A DNA stretch of 8,998 nucleotides from Dehalococcoidia bacterium. GTDB lineage: Bacteria > Chloroflexota > Dehalococcoidia > UBA6926. Each line of letters opens with the position of its first letter. The stretch's first letter is position 1. This document shows, piece by piece, positions 1-6,590 of this stretch. The DNA is taken from positions 1 to 8,998 of the forward strand of contig JAAXGS010000136.1 in NCBI GenBank assembly GCA_012271225.1, in the 5' to 3' direction. The position numbers and the translations under genes were made by a program. A model generated the notes under the pieces. It was not told the DNA's origin. It made no database searches and was given only the letters and a program-made list of their open reading frames with translations.

Positions 1-84
1 CCTCAATCCTTCTGTCCGCCTCACAGATGCCTGAATGCATACACGGCTCAGGGCGGCAATCAGGGCCGGAGGCGCGGCCGCACC

Positions 85-669
85 TTGACGGCGTATCCTG
101 TTCCCATGGGGACGTTGGGGGAGAAGCTCGACAGGCCGCAGCACGAGGGCGGGGAACAGGGGCGATACATCGTCACCGCCATCGCGGATAATCGCCCCGG
201 ACTGCTCCACGCAATCGCAAGCTCGATTCGACGGGCCGGCTGCGCCGTTGAGTCGGTCTCCCTCGCGTCTCTCGGAACGGCGGTCAGCGTCACGCTGCTG
301 CTGCGCCTGCCCGATGCGGGAGAGACCGCGCTGCGCGCCGCCCTGGTGGGGCTGACGGTGGAGCAGAACGTCACCCTGCGTGTTGATCCCGTTCCGGACG
401 GCGCTCTCTACAGGCCCGTGGACGGCGTCCTGCGCGAGATCGTGCTTGTCGGAGGCTCATCGGATGACGTGAGCAGGCGGACGCGCGGCCCCCTCAGGAC
501 GGACGCGTTGATTGACGCGGCGGGGATTCTGGGGCGTCACGGCGCGTTGATCATGAACGTGACACCGCGCGCCGACGGCTCGGCTGCTCTGGGCGTTGTC
601 CTGCCGGCCGGGGTCGATGAGGCCACCCTTGCGGCAGAGCTGGCGGTTCTTGGCGGGCTGCTCGTTTAG
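85..669 (+). CDS. Two-ACT-domain regulatory protein, GcvR-like
   Basis: The protein is about 194 residues, close to the length of the glycine cleavage repressor family (GcvR), which carries two ACT domains. The first ACT domain is clear: residues 27-41 contain a beta strand followed by DNRPGLL, the usual strand-to-helix turn of amino-acid-binding ACT domains. The second half (from about residue 117, REIVLVGG) has a strand-helix-strand-strand-helix pattern but lacks the DRPG-type turn, so it is a degenerate ACT domain at best. No enzyme domain is attached, so a regulatory or ligand-sensing role is inferred; the ligand cannot be read from sequence. The TTG start at 85 has GGAGG at 68-72, 12 nt upstream. 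An ATG at 106 is equally possible: it has no ribosome site but lies 6 nt after TATCCT. No stop precedes the frame back to base 1. It could instead be an orphan ACT protein unrelated to glycine metabolism. Confidence 0.72.
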   Translation: MTAYPVPMGTLGEKLDRPQHEGGEQGRYIVTAIADNRPGLLHAIASSIRRAGCAVESVSLASLGTAVSVTLLLRLPDAGETALRAALVGLTVEQNVTLRVDPVPDGALYRPVDGVLREIVLVGGSSDDVSRRTRGPLRTDALIDAAGILGRHGALIMNVTPRADGSAALGVVLPAGVDEATLAAELAVLGGLLV

Positions 670-698
670 AGGCAGGTCAGGCGGCGGGTCTGCGGACA

Positions 699-727
699 TC
701 GTCAAATCGGGCGCATCGGCGTATGAT
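699..727 (+). promoter_or_regulatory. Putative sigma70-type promoter giving a near-leaderless mRNA
   Basis: TCGTCA at 699-704 (4 of 6 matches to TTGACA) is followed by a 17-bp spacer and TATGAT at 722-727 (5 of 6 matches to TATAAT). The expected transcript start is about 734, one base before the in-frame ATG at 735. If real, the ATGs at 723 and 726 overlap the -10 box and cannot be translated from this transcript. Confidence 0.45.
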
Positions 728-734
728 GTCTCGC

Positions 735-1244
735 ATGGATGCCTCTACGCGACTCCTCGTAGTTGTTGCCGTAGCCATTCTGGGTCTTGTTGCCGCGGCG
801 GTGGTGTGGACGCAATTTCTCCCGACTGATCGCGCGCCCGCGCATCCGGCGGACACGCCGGAGGGCGCCGTGGAGCGATATCTCCTCGCGGTATCCGAAC
901 GTGATGTCGATGGCGCACTCGCGCATCTCGTTTTTGATGAAGGGGAAGCCGTGGCAGCGTGTCTGGAGCGGGAGGTTCGCTCCGATGTCCGTCACGCCGC
1001 CGACCGTCTGGGCGATGCGCGTGTCCGGTTAGCGGAGGTGGAGGAGGACGAGCCGGGCCGGGCGGTTGTGACCCTGGACATCACGTATACGCGCAGGCCG
1101 GACCTCTTTGAGCTGCCCCGCGAGGGCCACTCCACCGAGGAACACGTCGAGCTTCAGCGCCGCGAGGACGGGACGTGGCTCATCGAGTGGTCTGACTGGC
1201 CACTCTCGCTCGACTATCTCCATGACCATTGCGTTGACGAATAG
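735..1244 (+). CDS. Membrane-anchored hypothetical protein with small extracytoplasmic domain
   Basis: I do not recognise a named family. From the ATG at 735 the protein is 169 residues. It has a short polar start, one hydrophobic segment (residues 7-26, LLVVVAVAILGLVAAAVVW) and a soluble domain of about 135 residues. The segment is not followed by a lipobox Cys, so it is a signal anchor and not a lipoprotein signal. The start of the soluble domain (TPEGAVERYLLAVSERDVDGAL) and its end (a strand, then REDGTWLIEW) follow the pattern of NTF2-like or DUF4878-type folds, where a helical start is followed by a curved sheet. That fold is an inference. Two Cys residues are present, one mid-domain (AACLE) and one near the C-terminus (HDHCVDE). 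Starts at 723 and 726 are also in frame and would add 4 or 3 residues; I prefer 735 because a -10-like box covers the earlier ones. No Shine-Dalgarno site is evident. The next gene follows after 38 bp, so the two are probably co-transcribed. Confidence 0.7.
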   Translation: MDASTRLLVVVAVAILGLVAAAVVWTQFLPTDRAPAHPADTPEGAVERYLLAVSERDVDGALAHLVFDEGEAVAACLEREVRSDVRHAADRLGDARVRLAEVEEDEPGRAVVTLDITYTRRPDLFELPREGHSTEEHVELQRREDGTWLIEWSDWPLSLDYLHDHCVDE

Positions 1245-1282
1245 ACGGACGTCAAACTGACACGCAGGGGAGGGACGGAACC

Positions 1283-3388
1283 ATGAGTGCCCCACAGCGC
1301 ATCTATCTCTATCTGGCATCGTACGTATCGTTTGCTGTCACTCTGACAGGCGCGTACCTGCTGGCCGTGGAAATAGGCTACTGGCAGGGTGAATTCATCA
1401 CCGGAGCCCAGGAAGATGTGGCTGTGGCGTTGGCCATGCTCATCGTGGGGCTGCCGGTCTGGCTTGGGCATGATGTCCTGGCGCGGCGCGCCATGCGGCA
1501 TCATCCGGATGAGGCCGGCTCCGTGCTGCGCAAGCTGTACGTGCACGGGGCGCTTGCCACCGCGCTCCTGTACGTGTTCGCCGGCGCGCAGCGGGCGGTT
1601 GTGGATATCCTTGCGCAACTTGCCAATGAGTCCATCGTGTCCTTTGAGCGCGTGACCACGCAGGGCCCCGCCCTCGCCGCGCTCATTGCGGCGGTCCTCT
1701 GGCTCCTTCTCTGGCTGCGGGAACTGCGGGAGGGCCAGCCAACGGCGCGCGCCCGCACCGTTCTCCGCTGGCGCGCCTACGCCACAAGCGCCGTCTTCCT
1801 CCTCCTCTCCGCTGCGGGCATCTACGTCATTTTCCATGCTGTGGCAGGAGCCGTCTATGACTACGCCTTCGGCGGAGCGGATACCATATTCATTGCGACC
1901 GATGATCTGCAGGAAGACGTGCGGGACGCGGCCGGGGCGACGATTATCGGCATCATTGTCTGGGGACTGCAGTGGCGCGCCATCGCCAACCGGGATCATG
2001 AGTCGATCCTGCGGCGGGTCTACCTGTATGGTCTCTTCGTTGTCGGCGCGCTGTCGTTGCTGGGGGGCGCTGCCGGCATCGTCTACTTCGGCGTCAGCCG
2101 GCTCGTTGGGGCTGATGAGACGCCATCGACTGTTGAGTACGGCCGTCAGTTCATCCGGCCGGCGCTGGCGCTGTTGATCGGCCTGGTGCTGCTGGCGTAC
2201 CACTGGTCCGTCATCCATCGCGATACGGGGCGACGGCCGGCCGCCGCGCCCACAGCACTCTCCGCCACGTTCAGGTATGTCATGGCCGCCGCCGGCCTTG
2301 CTGCCCTTGTCCCGGGTCTTGTGGGGCTTCTGGGCTACGTCCTGACAGCGTCGTCCGTTGACGATATCCTCACCCGGCCCAGAGGAGAGGATGCGGAGTT
2401 TCTTGCCGCCGCGCTGACGGCTGTGATAATCGGCGGCCCCCTGTGGTTCGTGTTCTGGTTGCGAACTGTCGGCGCAGATCCTCGTAACCTGGTTCGCCGC
2501 CTCTACCTCTACGCTGCGCTCCTTGTGCTTGGGGCGATTTGGCTGTTCAGCCTGATCGGGTTGATTGCAACCGTTCTGATGGAGCCCCTCGACGATATCC
2601 GATCATTCTCGGAGCCTGACGAGACAATTCTGGTGCTGTTGTCCGCCATCATTCCCTCACTGTTCTTCTTTGCGTACCACGTGCTGGTGCTGCGGGGCGA
2701 CGCGAGACGGGCCGCCGCCATGCCTCCGCCCATCACCCCTGAGCCGGCTGAAGAGCCTCCGCCCGTTCCTGCCTTTTTTGTGGCGGGCACGCCCGCGACG
2801 GGCCTTGTCGTCGCCGCGCCGATGTCAATCGTCCACTCAGTTGCGGAGAGGCTGCGGGAGTCCGGCCACACCGATGTGCGTGAGGTGCCGCTGGCGGGGG
2901 AGACGGACCCGGATCAGGCCGAACGGGGCGCCGAGGTGGCGGACGAGGCTCTGGCACGCCTCACGGACGCCCTGGCGGATGAGGAGGGCGGGGCGCTTGT
3001 CCTGATGGATCGCGGAGAGTTGCGTGTCTACCCCGCGGCGCAAGCAGATGAGCCTCCTGCGGATGATATGCCGGAGTCAGGCGAGGAGCCGCCCATCGAT
3101 GATGAGGACGAAGCGTCCATGGATGATATGTCTGAGTCGGATGGAGAGCCGCCGGCCGGCGATTCTGATGAGATGCCCGGCGGTGATGAGGACGAGGCGT
3201 CCGCGGACGGTATGCCAGAGTCCGAAGGAGAACCGCCCATCGGCGGTGCCGGTGAGATGCCCGGCGGCGAGATGCCTGAGCCAGACGGGGAGCCACCCGT
3301 TGGCGGTGAGAATGGGATGTCCGCGGAAGGTATGCCGCAGTCCGATGGGGAGCCGCCCGTTGATAGTGAGGACGAGCAGCGAACCTGA
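1283..3388 (+). CDS. DUF5671-like polytopic membrane protein: six two-helix repeats plus acidic repeat tail
   Basis: This is a 701-residue protein of unknown function. A strong ribosome site (GGGGAGGG, 1267-1274) fits the ATG at 1283. Residues 6-478 consist of six tandem units of about 80 residues, starting near residues 6, 83, 162, 244, 331 and 405. Each begins with a basic-aromatic motif (RIYLY, RKLYVH, RWRAY, RRVYLY, FRYV, RRLYLY), enters a membrane helix, passes an acidic loop, and ends with a second helix and a polar or basic turn, often after an aromatic patch (PVWLGH, PLWFVFW, FFAYH). That gives 12 predicted membrane helices. The repeats resemble the DUF5671 family; this is recalled, not searched. 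A proline-rich linker (about 479-495) leads to a small alpha/beta-like soluble segment (about 497-583), then a highly acidic Pro/Gly/Ser tail with five repeats to the C-terminus. Both termini should be on the same side, probably cytoplasmic. There are no transporter, kinase or protease motifs. Scaffold, sensor or channel roles are all open. Confidence 0.85.
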   Translation: MSAPQRIYLYLASYVSFAVTLTGAYLLAVEIGYWQGEFITGAQEDVAVALAMLIVGLPVWLGHDVLARRAMRHHPDEAGSVLRKLYVHGALATALLYVFAGAQRAVVDILAQLANESIVSFERVTTQGPALAALIAAVLWLLLWLRELREGQPTARARTVLRWRAYATSAVFLLLSAAGIYVIFHAVAGAVYDYAFGGADTIFIATDDLQEDVRDAAGATIIGIIVWGLQWRAIANRDHESILRRVYLYGLFVVGALSLLGGAAGIVYFGVSRLVGADETPSTVEYGRQFIRPALALLIGLVLLAYHWSVIHRDTGRRPAAAPTALSATFRYVMAAAGLAALVPGLVGLLGYVLTASSVDDILTRPRGEDAEFLAAALTAVIIGGPLWFVFWLRTVGADPRNLVRRLYLYAALLVLGAIWLFSLIGLIATVLMEPLDDIRSFSEPDETILVLLSAIIPSLFFFAYHVLVLRGDARRAAAMPPPITPEPAEEPPPVPAFFVAGTPATGLVVAAPMSIVHSVAERLRESGHTDVREVPLAGETDPDQAERGAEVADEALARLTDALADEEGGALVLMDRGELRVYPAAQADEPPADDMPESGEEPPIDDEDEASMDDMSESDGEPPAGDSDEMPGGDEDEASADGMPESEGEPPIGGAGEMPGGEMPEPDGEPPVGGENGMSAEGMPQSDGEPPVDSEDEQRT
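3068..3388 (+). repeat. In-frame tandem repeat encoding five acidic MP-E-S-x-GEPP units
   Basis: Five degenerate copies of a unit with core M-(P/S)-(E/Q)-(S/P)-x-(G/E)-E-P-P start at 3068, 3128, 3212, 3272 and 3332, giving spacings of 60, 84, 60 and 60 bp. The 84-bp unit is a 60-bp unit plus 24 bp (8 codons) around an extra DEMPGG motif. Every spacing is a multiple of 3, so unit gain or loss keeps the frame. The encoded peptide is rich in Asp, Glu, Pro, Gly and Ser with almost no hydrophobic residues besides Met, and should be disordered. Confidence 0.85.
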
Positions 3389-3394
3389 CGCCGC

Positions 3395-3409
3395 CCGGCC
3401 ATCCGCCGG
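3395..3409 (+). terminator. Weak hairpin after the membrane-protein gene
   Basis: CCGGC (3395-3399) and GCCGG (3405-3409) can form a 5-bp stem with a 5-nt loop just after the stop codon. No run of T follows and the stem abuts the TTGACA box of the next promoter, so a terminator role is only a possibility. Confidence 0.2.
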
Positions 3410-3438
3410 TTGACACCATTGGGACGCACAGGTACTTT
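3410..3438 (+). promoter_or_regulatory. Sigma70-type promoter for the dgt-dnaG-rpoD operon
   Basis: A perfect -35 box TTGACA (3410-3415) is separated by exactly 17 bp from TACTTT (3433-3438), which keeps the first, second and last -10 positions. The predicted transcript start is near 3445, giving a leader of about 85 nt before dgt. It lies in the only intergenic gap larger than 100 bp between complete genes here, directly ahead of the replication/transcription gene set. Confidence 0.6.
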
Positions 3439-3440
3439 GG

Positions 3441-3452
3441 AAGGGAACCCTT
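3441..3452. promoter_or_regulatory. Short inverted repeat at the predicted transcript start
   Basis: AAGGG-AA-CCCTT forms 5-bp arms around a 2-bp centre and covers the predicted start site of the dgt promoter. The position would suit a repressor operator. Short arms make chance a real alternative. Confidence 0.3.
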
Positions 3453-3456
3453 GACA
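3451..3456 (+). promoter_or_regulatory. Second perfect TTGACA box
   Basis: A second exact TTGACA lies 41 bp downstream of the first. At the normal 16-18 bp spacing no -10-like hexamer is present; the nearest candidate, GATACC at 3479-3484, is 22 bp away. It may be a weak second promoter, a site for a regulated sigma factor, or coincidence. Confidence 0.25.
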
Positions 3457-3480
3457 GGGGCTATTTTTGTGTGCGCCGAT

Positions 3481-3496
3481 ACCGGCCCGGGCCGGT
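3481..3496. promoter_or_regulatory. Perfect 16-bp GC palindrome in the dgt leader
   Basis: ACCGGCCCGGGCCGGT is an exact palindrome in the predicted 5' leader, 33 bp before the dgt start codon. As DNA it could bind a dimeric regulator; as RNA it could fold as a 6-bp stem with a 4-nt loop. It lies upstream of the ribosome site and does not cover it. Confidence 0.4.
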
Positions 3497-3529
3497 GCGG
3501 CAAACAGAAAGGAGAGGCGAGGGATCCCG

Positions 3530-4630
3530 ATGCCGCCGTTGACTGATCACCGTATCCGCCTTCGCCTTGAGGCGCTTGAGCAGGAGACACTCTCCCCGTA
3601 CGCTCAACTCAGCCGCGCCACGCGGGGCAGGCGCATACCGGAAGAGCCGTCCTTCATGCGGACGGAGTTTCAGCGAGATCGGGATCGCGTCATCCATTCA
3701 AAGGCCTTCCGCCGCCTGAAGCACAAGACGCAGGTCTTCATCGCCCCCGTCAGTGATCACTTTTCAACCCGCCTCTCACACACCATTGAGGTCGCTCAGG
3801 TCGCGCGGTCCATTGCCCGCGCGCTGAGACTGAACGAGGACCTGACGGAGGCCATCGCTCTTGCGCATGACCTTGGCCATACACCCTTCGGCCACCTGGG
3901 CGAGGATTTTCTGAATGAGCGGTTTCCGGGCGGATACCGCCATGCGGAGCAGAGCCTGCGGGTGGTTGACGTGCTGGAGAAGGACGGGCAGGGGCTGAAT
4001 CTGACGTGGGAAGTGCGGCAGGGCATCCTGAACCACTCAAAGGCCCGCGGCAGCCTCCGGCCAATTCGGCAGACTGAAGAGCAGCTCAGCCTTGAGGCGC
4101 AGGTCTGCCGACTGAGTGACGCCATCGCCTATGTCAATCATGACCTGGGCGATGCGCTGCGCGCGGACGTGATCACGGCGGACAACATTCCGCCCCACGT
4201 GCGGGACGTCCTTGGAGACCGCCACGCAGAGCGCCTGAACACGATCATCGCGGACCTTGTCGAGACATCCTGGGGGGTCACGATGGAGGAAACCCCCATG
4301 ATGGCGGACGGCGCGGGCCCGCGCATCGCAATGAGTGAGGCCGTGTCGCGCGCGGTCATTGACCTGCGGGAGTTTCTCTTTGACAACGTCTACCTTGTGG
4401 CCGCTCGGGCCCAGAATGAGGAGCCGTGGCTCATCCTTGAAACGCTGTGGGACGCATTCACAAACTCGCCGGAGCTGATCCCGCCGGGCTATGCGCGGCC
4501 TGACGATGAGCCGGCGCAGAGGGCCGTGGACTACATCTCCGGCATGACGGACCACTTCGCGGAGCGGACGGCGGCCGATCTTCGGGCAGGCCGCATGCCC
4601 AGCGCCCCGCTGATGGAGGTGGCGCTGTGA
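3530..4630 (+). CDS. dgt: Deoxyguanosinetriphosphate triphosphohydrolase-like protein (HD domain)
   Basis: The family hydrolyses dGTP, or dNTPs generally, to the nucleoside and triphosphate and so controls the dNTP pool. The metal-binding HD set is complete: His84 in SHTIEVAQ, His113-Asp114 in HDLGHTPFGH, and Asp197 in RLSDAIAYVNHD. His117, His122 and NHSKA match other conserved family positions. The N-terminal QRDRDRVIHSKAFRRLKHKTQVF region is also typical (key residues Arg, His and KTQVF). At 366 residues it matches the shorter dGTPase-like class, not the about 500-residue E. coli Dgt. I chose the ATG at 3530 with GAGGGA at 3519-3524; a GTG at 3467 would run through the palindrome and add 21 poorly conserved residues. 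Its stop overlaps the dnaG start (GTGA, 4627-4630), so the two are translationally coupled. Which dNTP is used, and whether dNTPs regulate it, cannot be read here. Confidence 0.93.
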   Translation: MPPLTDHRIRLRLEALEQETLSPYAQLSRATRGRRIPEEPSFMRTEFQRDRDRVIHSKAFRRLKHKTQVFIAPVSDHFSTRLSHTIEVAQVARSIARALRLNEDLTEAIALAHDLGHTPFGHLGEDFLNERFPGGYRHAEQSLRVVDVLEKDGQGLNLTWEVRQGILNHSKARGSLRPIRQTEEQLSLEAQVCRLSDAIAYVNHDLGDALRADVITADNIPPHVRDVLGDRHAERLNTIIADLVETSWGVTMEETPMMADGAGPRIAMSEAVSRAVIDLREFLFDNVYLVAARAQNEEPWLILETLWDAFTNSPELIPPGYARPDDEPAQRAVDYISGMTDHFAERTAADLRAGRMPSAPLMEVAL

Positions 4631-6552
4631 CCGTTGTCGATGATGTCAAGAGCCGCACGGACATCGTGGAGCTCATCGGCGCGCGCGTCCCGCTGAAAAA
4701 GGCCGGGCGCACCTTCAAGGCGAATTGCCCGTTCCACACTGAGAGGACGCCCTCGTTTGTTGTGTTTCCGGAGCGCGGAACGTGGCGCTGCTTTGGCGCG
4801 TGCGGAACGGGCGGCGATGTCTTCTCCTTCCTTGAGCGCGCGGACAACCTGACATTCTCAGAGGCGCTCTCCCGCCTTGCGGAACAGGCCGGCGTCGCCA
4901 TGCCCAACACGCGCAAACAGACTGAAACGGAACAGCGCGAGACCGATGCTCTCTACACGGCGCTGCAGAACGCCGCCGATTACTTCCATCGCATCTTGTC
5001 CCTTTCTCCGGCGGGAGAGACCGCGCGCCGTTATCTGCAGGACCGCGGCATCGATGAGCAGACCGTCAGTGATTTTCAGTTGGGGCTGGCGCCGCACGGC
5101 TGGGAGATACTGAAAAGCCATCTCTCCGATCTTGGCCACAGCGAGGCGCAGATGCTGGCGGCGGGACTGGTGATTGAACGGGAGGGAGAGGACGGGAGTT
5201 CCTATGACCGCTTCCGGGGCCGCCTGATGTTTCCCGTGAGGGACACCAAGGGGCGCGTCATCGGTTTCGGCGCGCGGGCGCTGGATGACTCCCAGCCCAA
5301 GTATCTGAACTCTCCTCAAACGGCCCTCTTTGACAAGGGCGCGGCGCTGTACGCCATCGATCGCGCGCAGGAGGCCATCAGGTCCGAGGGCGAGATTGTG
5401 CTGGTTGAGGGGTATATGGACGTGTTGCAGGCGCATCAGCGCGGCTTCCGCAACGTCGCGGCCATCATGGGCACGGCGCTGACGGAGCGGCAGGTCACGC
5501 TGGCCCGCGGCCTGACGCGCCGCTACGCCCTTGCGCTTGACCCGGACGCCGCCGGCGAGGCGGCGACGCGCCGAAACATTGTCGACGCATGGGACATTTT
5601 CAGGCAGGAGGTCGTTCGTGTCAGAGGCGGGGTCACCTCCCTGGGCATCAGGCGAGAGCTGCCCAGCCTTCGCGTGATCGCCCTTCCCCCGAACCGCGAC
5701 CCGGATGACGTGATCCGCAATGACCCTGATGAGTGGCGCAGGCGCGTTGAGGAGGCCACGCCCATTCTTGACTATTTGATTCAGTGGGAGGCCAGGACTC
5801 CGGAAGCCGTGACTCCGGAGGGCCGACGGGAGGCGGTGAGCCGGATCTTTCCGCTGATTACCGCCCTGGATAATCCGTTTGAACAGCAGGCGGCCTTTGC
5901 CCAACTGGCCGCCGCGCTCAAAATTGACGAGAGCAAGCTGGAGGCGGCAGTGGGGCGGCCGGAGCGGCGTCTGCAGAGAGGCCGCGCGGTAGTGGGCAAC
6001 AGCGGAATCGCCGCGCCCGGTGGGTCTGCCGCTGATATCGGCGGGAGAGCGCTTGAGGATGAGCGCGGAGATGTCGTCGAGGAGCATCTGCTCGCGCTGT
6101 GCCTCTCCAATGAGCATGACGTCTCAGAGGCGTGGCAGCGCCTCAATCTGCCGGACTTGACGGAAGATCACTTCTGGGACCCCGTCAACCGCGATCTGTG
6201 GCGTGTGCTGACAACGGGCAGCCATGTGGAACAGGCCGAGGCGATTGTGAGCAACCACGCCCGGCAACTGCAGAGCGCGCTGCCGATGAAGCTTGACCGC
6301 CGCGGCCTGGGCCGGGCGCTGGGCGATCTGGTGCGGCGCATGCTAGAACGGCAGTTGAAACGGCAGGATGAGGAGGACGCGCTCGCCGTTGCCTCACTGA
6401 CGAACGAGGACGGTGACGCGGGCGAGGCGCTCCGCGCGATGACAGAGGAAACGAGACGGCGGTTCACGGAGCGCATTGAGCAACTGCGCGCCGTGCAGAC
6501 CGGACGGTGGAACAGGGATAGCCGCCAGACTGACGGCGAGTATTCCGGGTAA
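4627..6552 (+). CDS. dnaG: DNA primase
   Basis: DnaG makes the RNA primers for chromosome replication and works with the DnaB helicase. All three family regions are visible in 641 residues. The N-terminal zinc-binding domain has Cys34-x2-His37, then Cys55-x3-Cys59 (CFGAC followed by GTGGD). The catalytic core has RFRGRLMFPV (Arg195, Arg197), GFGAR and KYLNSP (225-230). The TOPRIM domain has EGYMD with Glu261 and Asp265, and the metal-binding DPD at Asp305 and Asp307 followed by AAGEAA. The C-terminal third (from about residue 478, EEHLLALCLSN) is helical and fits a DnaB-interaction domain. The zinc site has one residue more between the last two Cys than the usual C-x2-C; I recall this form in Chloroflexota. 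The GTG start overlaps the dgt stop by 4 bp and is preceded by GGAGGT at 4615-4620 with 6-nt spacing. Confidence 0.97.
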   Translation: MTVVDDVKSRTDIVELIGARVPLKKAGRTFKANCPFHTERTPSFVVFPERGTWRCFGACGTGGDVFSFLERADNLTFSEALSRLAEQAGVAMPNTRKQTETEQRETDALYTALQNAADYFHRILSLSPAGETARRYLQDRGIDEQTVSDFQLGLAPHGWEILKSHLSDLGHSEAQMLAAGLVIEREGEDGSSYDRFRGRLMFPVRDTKGRVIGFGARALDDSQPKYLNSPQTALFDKGAALYAIDRAQEAIRSEGEIVLVEGYMDVLQAHQRGFRNVAAIMGTALTERQVTLARGLTRRYALALDPDAAGEAATRRNIVDAWDIFRQEVVRVRGGVTSLGIRRELPSLRVIALPPNRDPDDVIRNDPDEWRRRVEEATPILDYLIQWEARTPEAVTPEGRREAVSRIFPLITALDNPFEQQAAFAQLAAALKIDESKLEAAVGRPERRLQRGRAVVGNSGIAAPGGSAADIGGRALEDERGDVVEEHLLALCLSNEHDVSEAWQRLNLPDLTEDHFWDPVNRDLWRVLTTGSHVEQAEAIVSNHARQLQSALPMKLDRRGLGRALGDLVRRMLERQLKRQDEEDALAVASLTNEDGDAGEALRAMTEETRRRFTERIEQLRAVQTGRWNRDSRQTDGEYSG

Positions 6553-6590
6553 CGGCGCGCAGGACAACAGGACGCACACGGAGGAACGGC

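Noticed and set aside
1..84. Promoter or coding sequence before the ACT gene
   Set aside because: The TACACG/CATACA-like words near 38-44 have no matching -35 box. The frame is open to base 1, but the residues it would encode resemble nothing and the region is too short to judge.
1214..2218. Long open frame (334 codons) on the minus strand
   Set aside because: It lies inside the membrane-protein gene and is an antisense shadow of GC-rich codon use. It is rich in Arg, Gln, Pro and His, has no domain, and the plus frame has a ribosome site and clear membrane helices.
3068..3388. CRISPR-like array suggested by the regular 60-bp spacing
   Set aside because: The copies are degenerate, in frame, spaced by multiples of 3 and inside a coding region. 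There are no identical repeats with unrelated spacers and no cas genes.
3457..3480. TATTTT at 3462-3467 as a -10 box for the second TTGACA
   Set aside because: It lies only 5 bp after the TTGACA at 3451, far short of the needed 16-18 bp. Pairing with an upstream TTGGAA would need a 19-bp spacer and a poor -35.
3467..3529. Upstream GTG start for dgt at 3467
   Set aside because: It would add 21 residues unlike the family, place the palindrome inside coding sequence, and lacks a ribosome site. The ATG at 3530 has GAGGGA at good spacing.
4858..6117. Minus-strand open frame of about 419 codons
   Set aside because: It is antisense to the core of dnaG, where the plus strand encodes all primase motifs.
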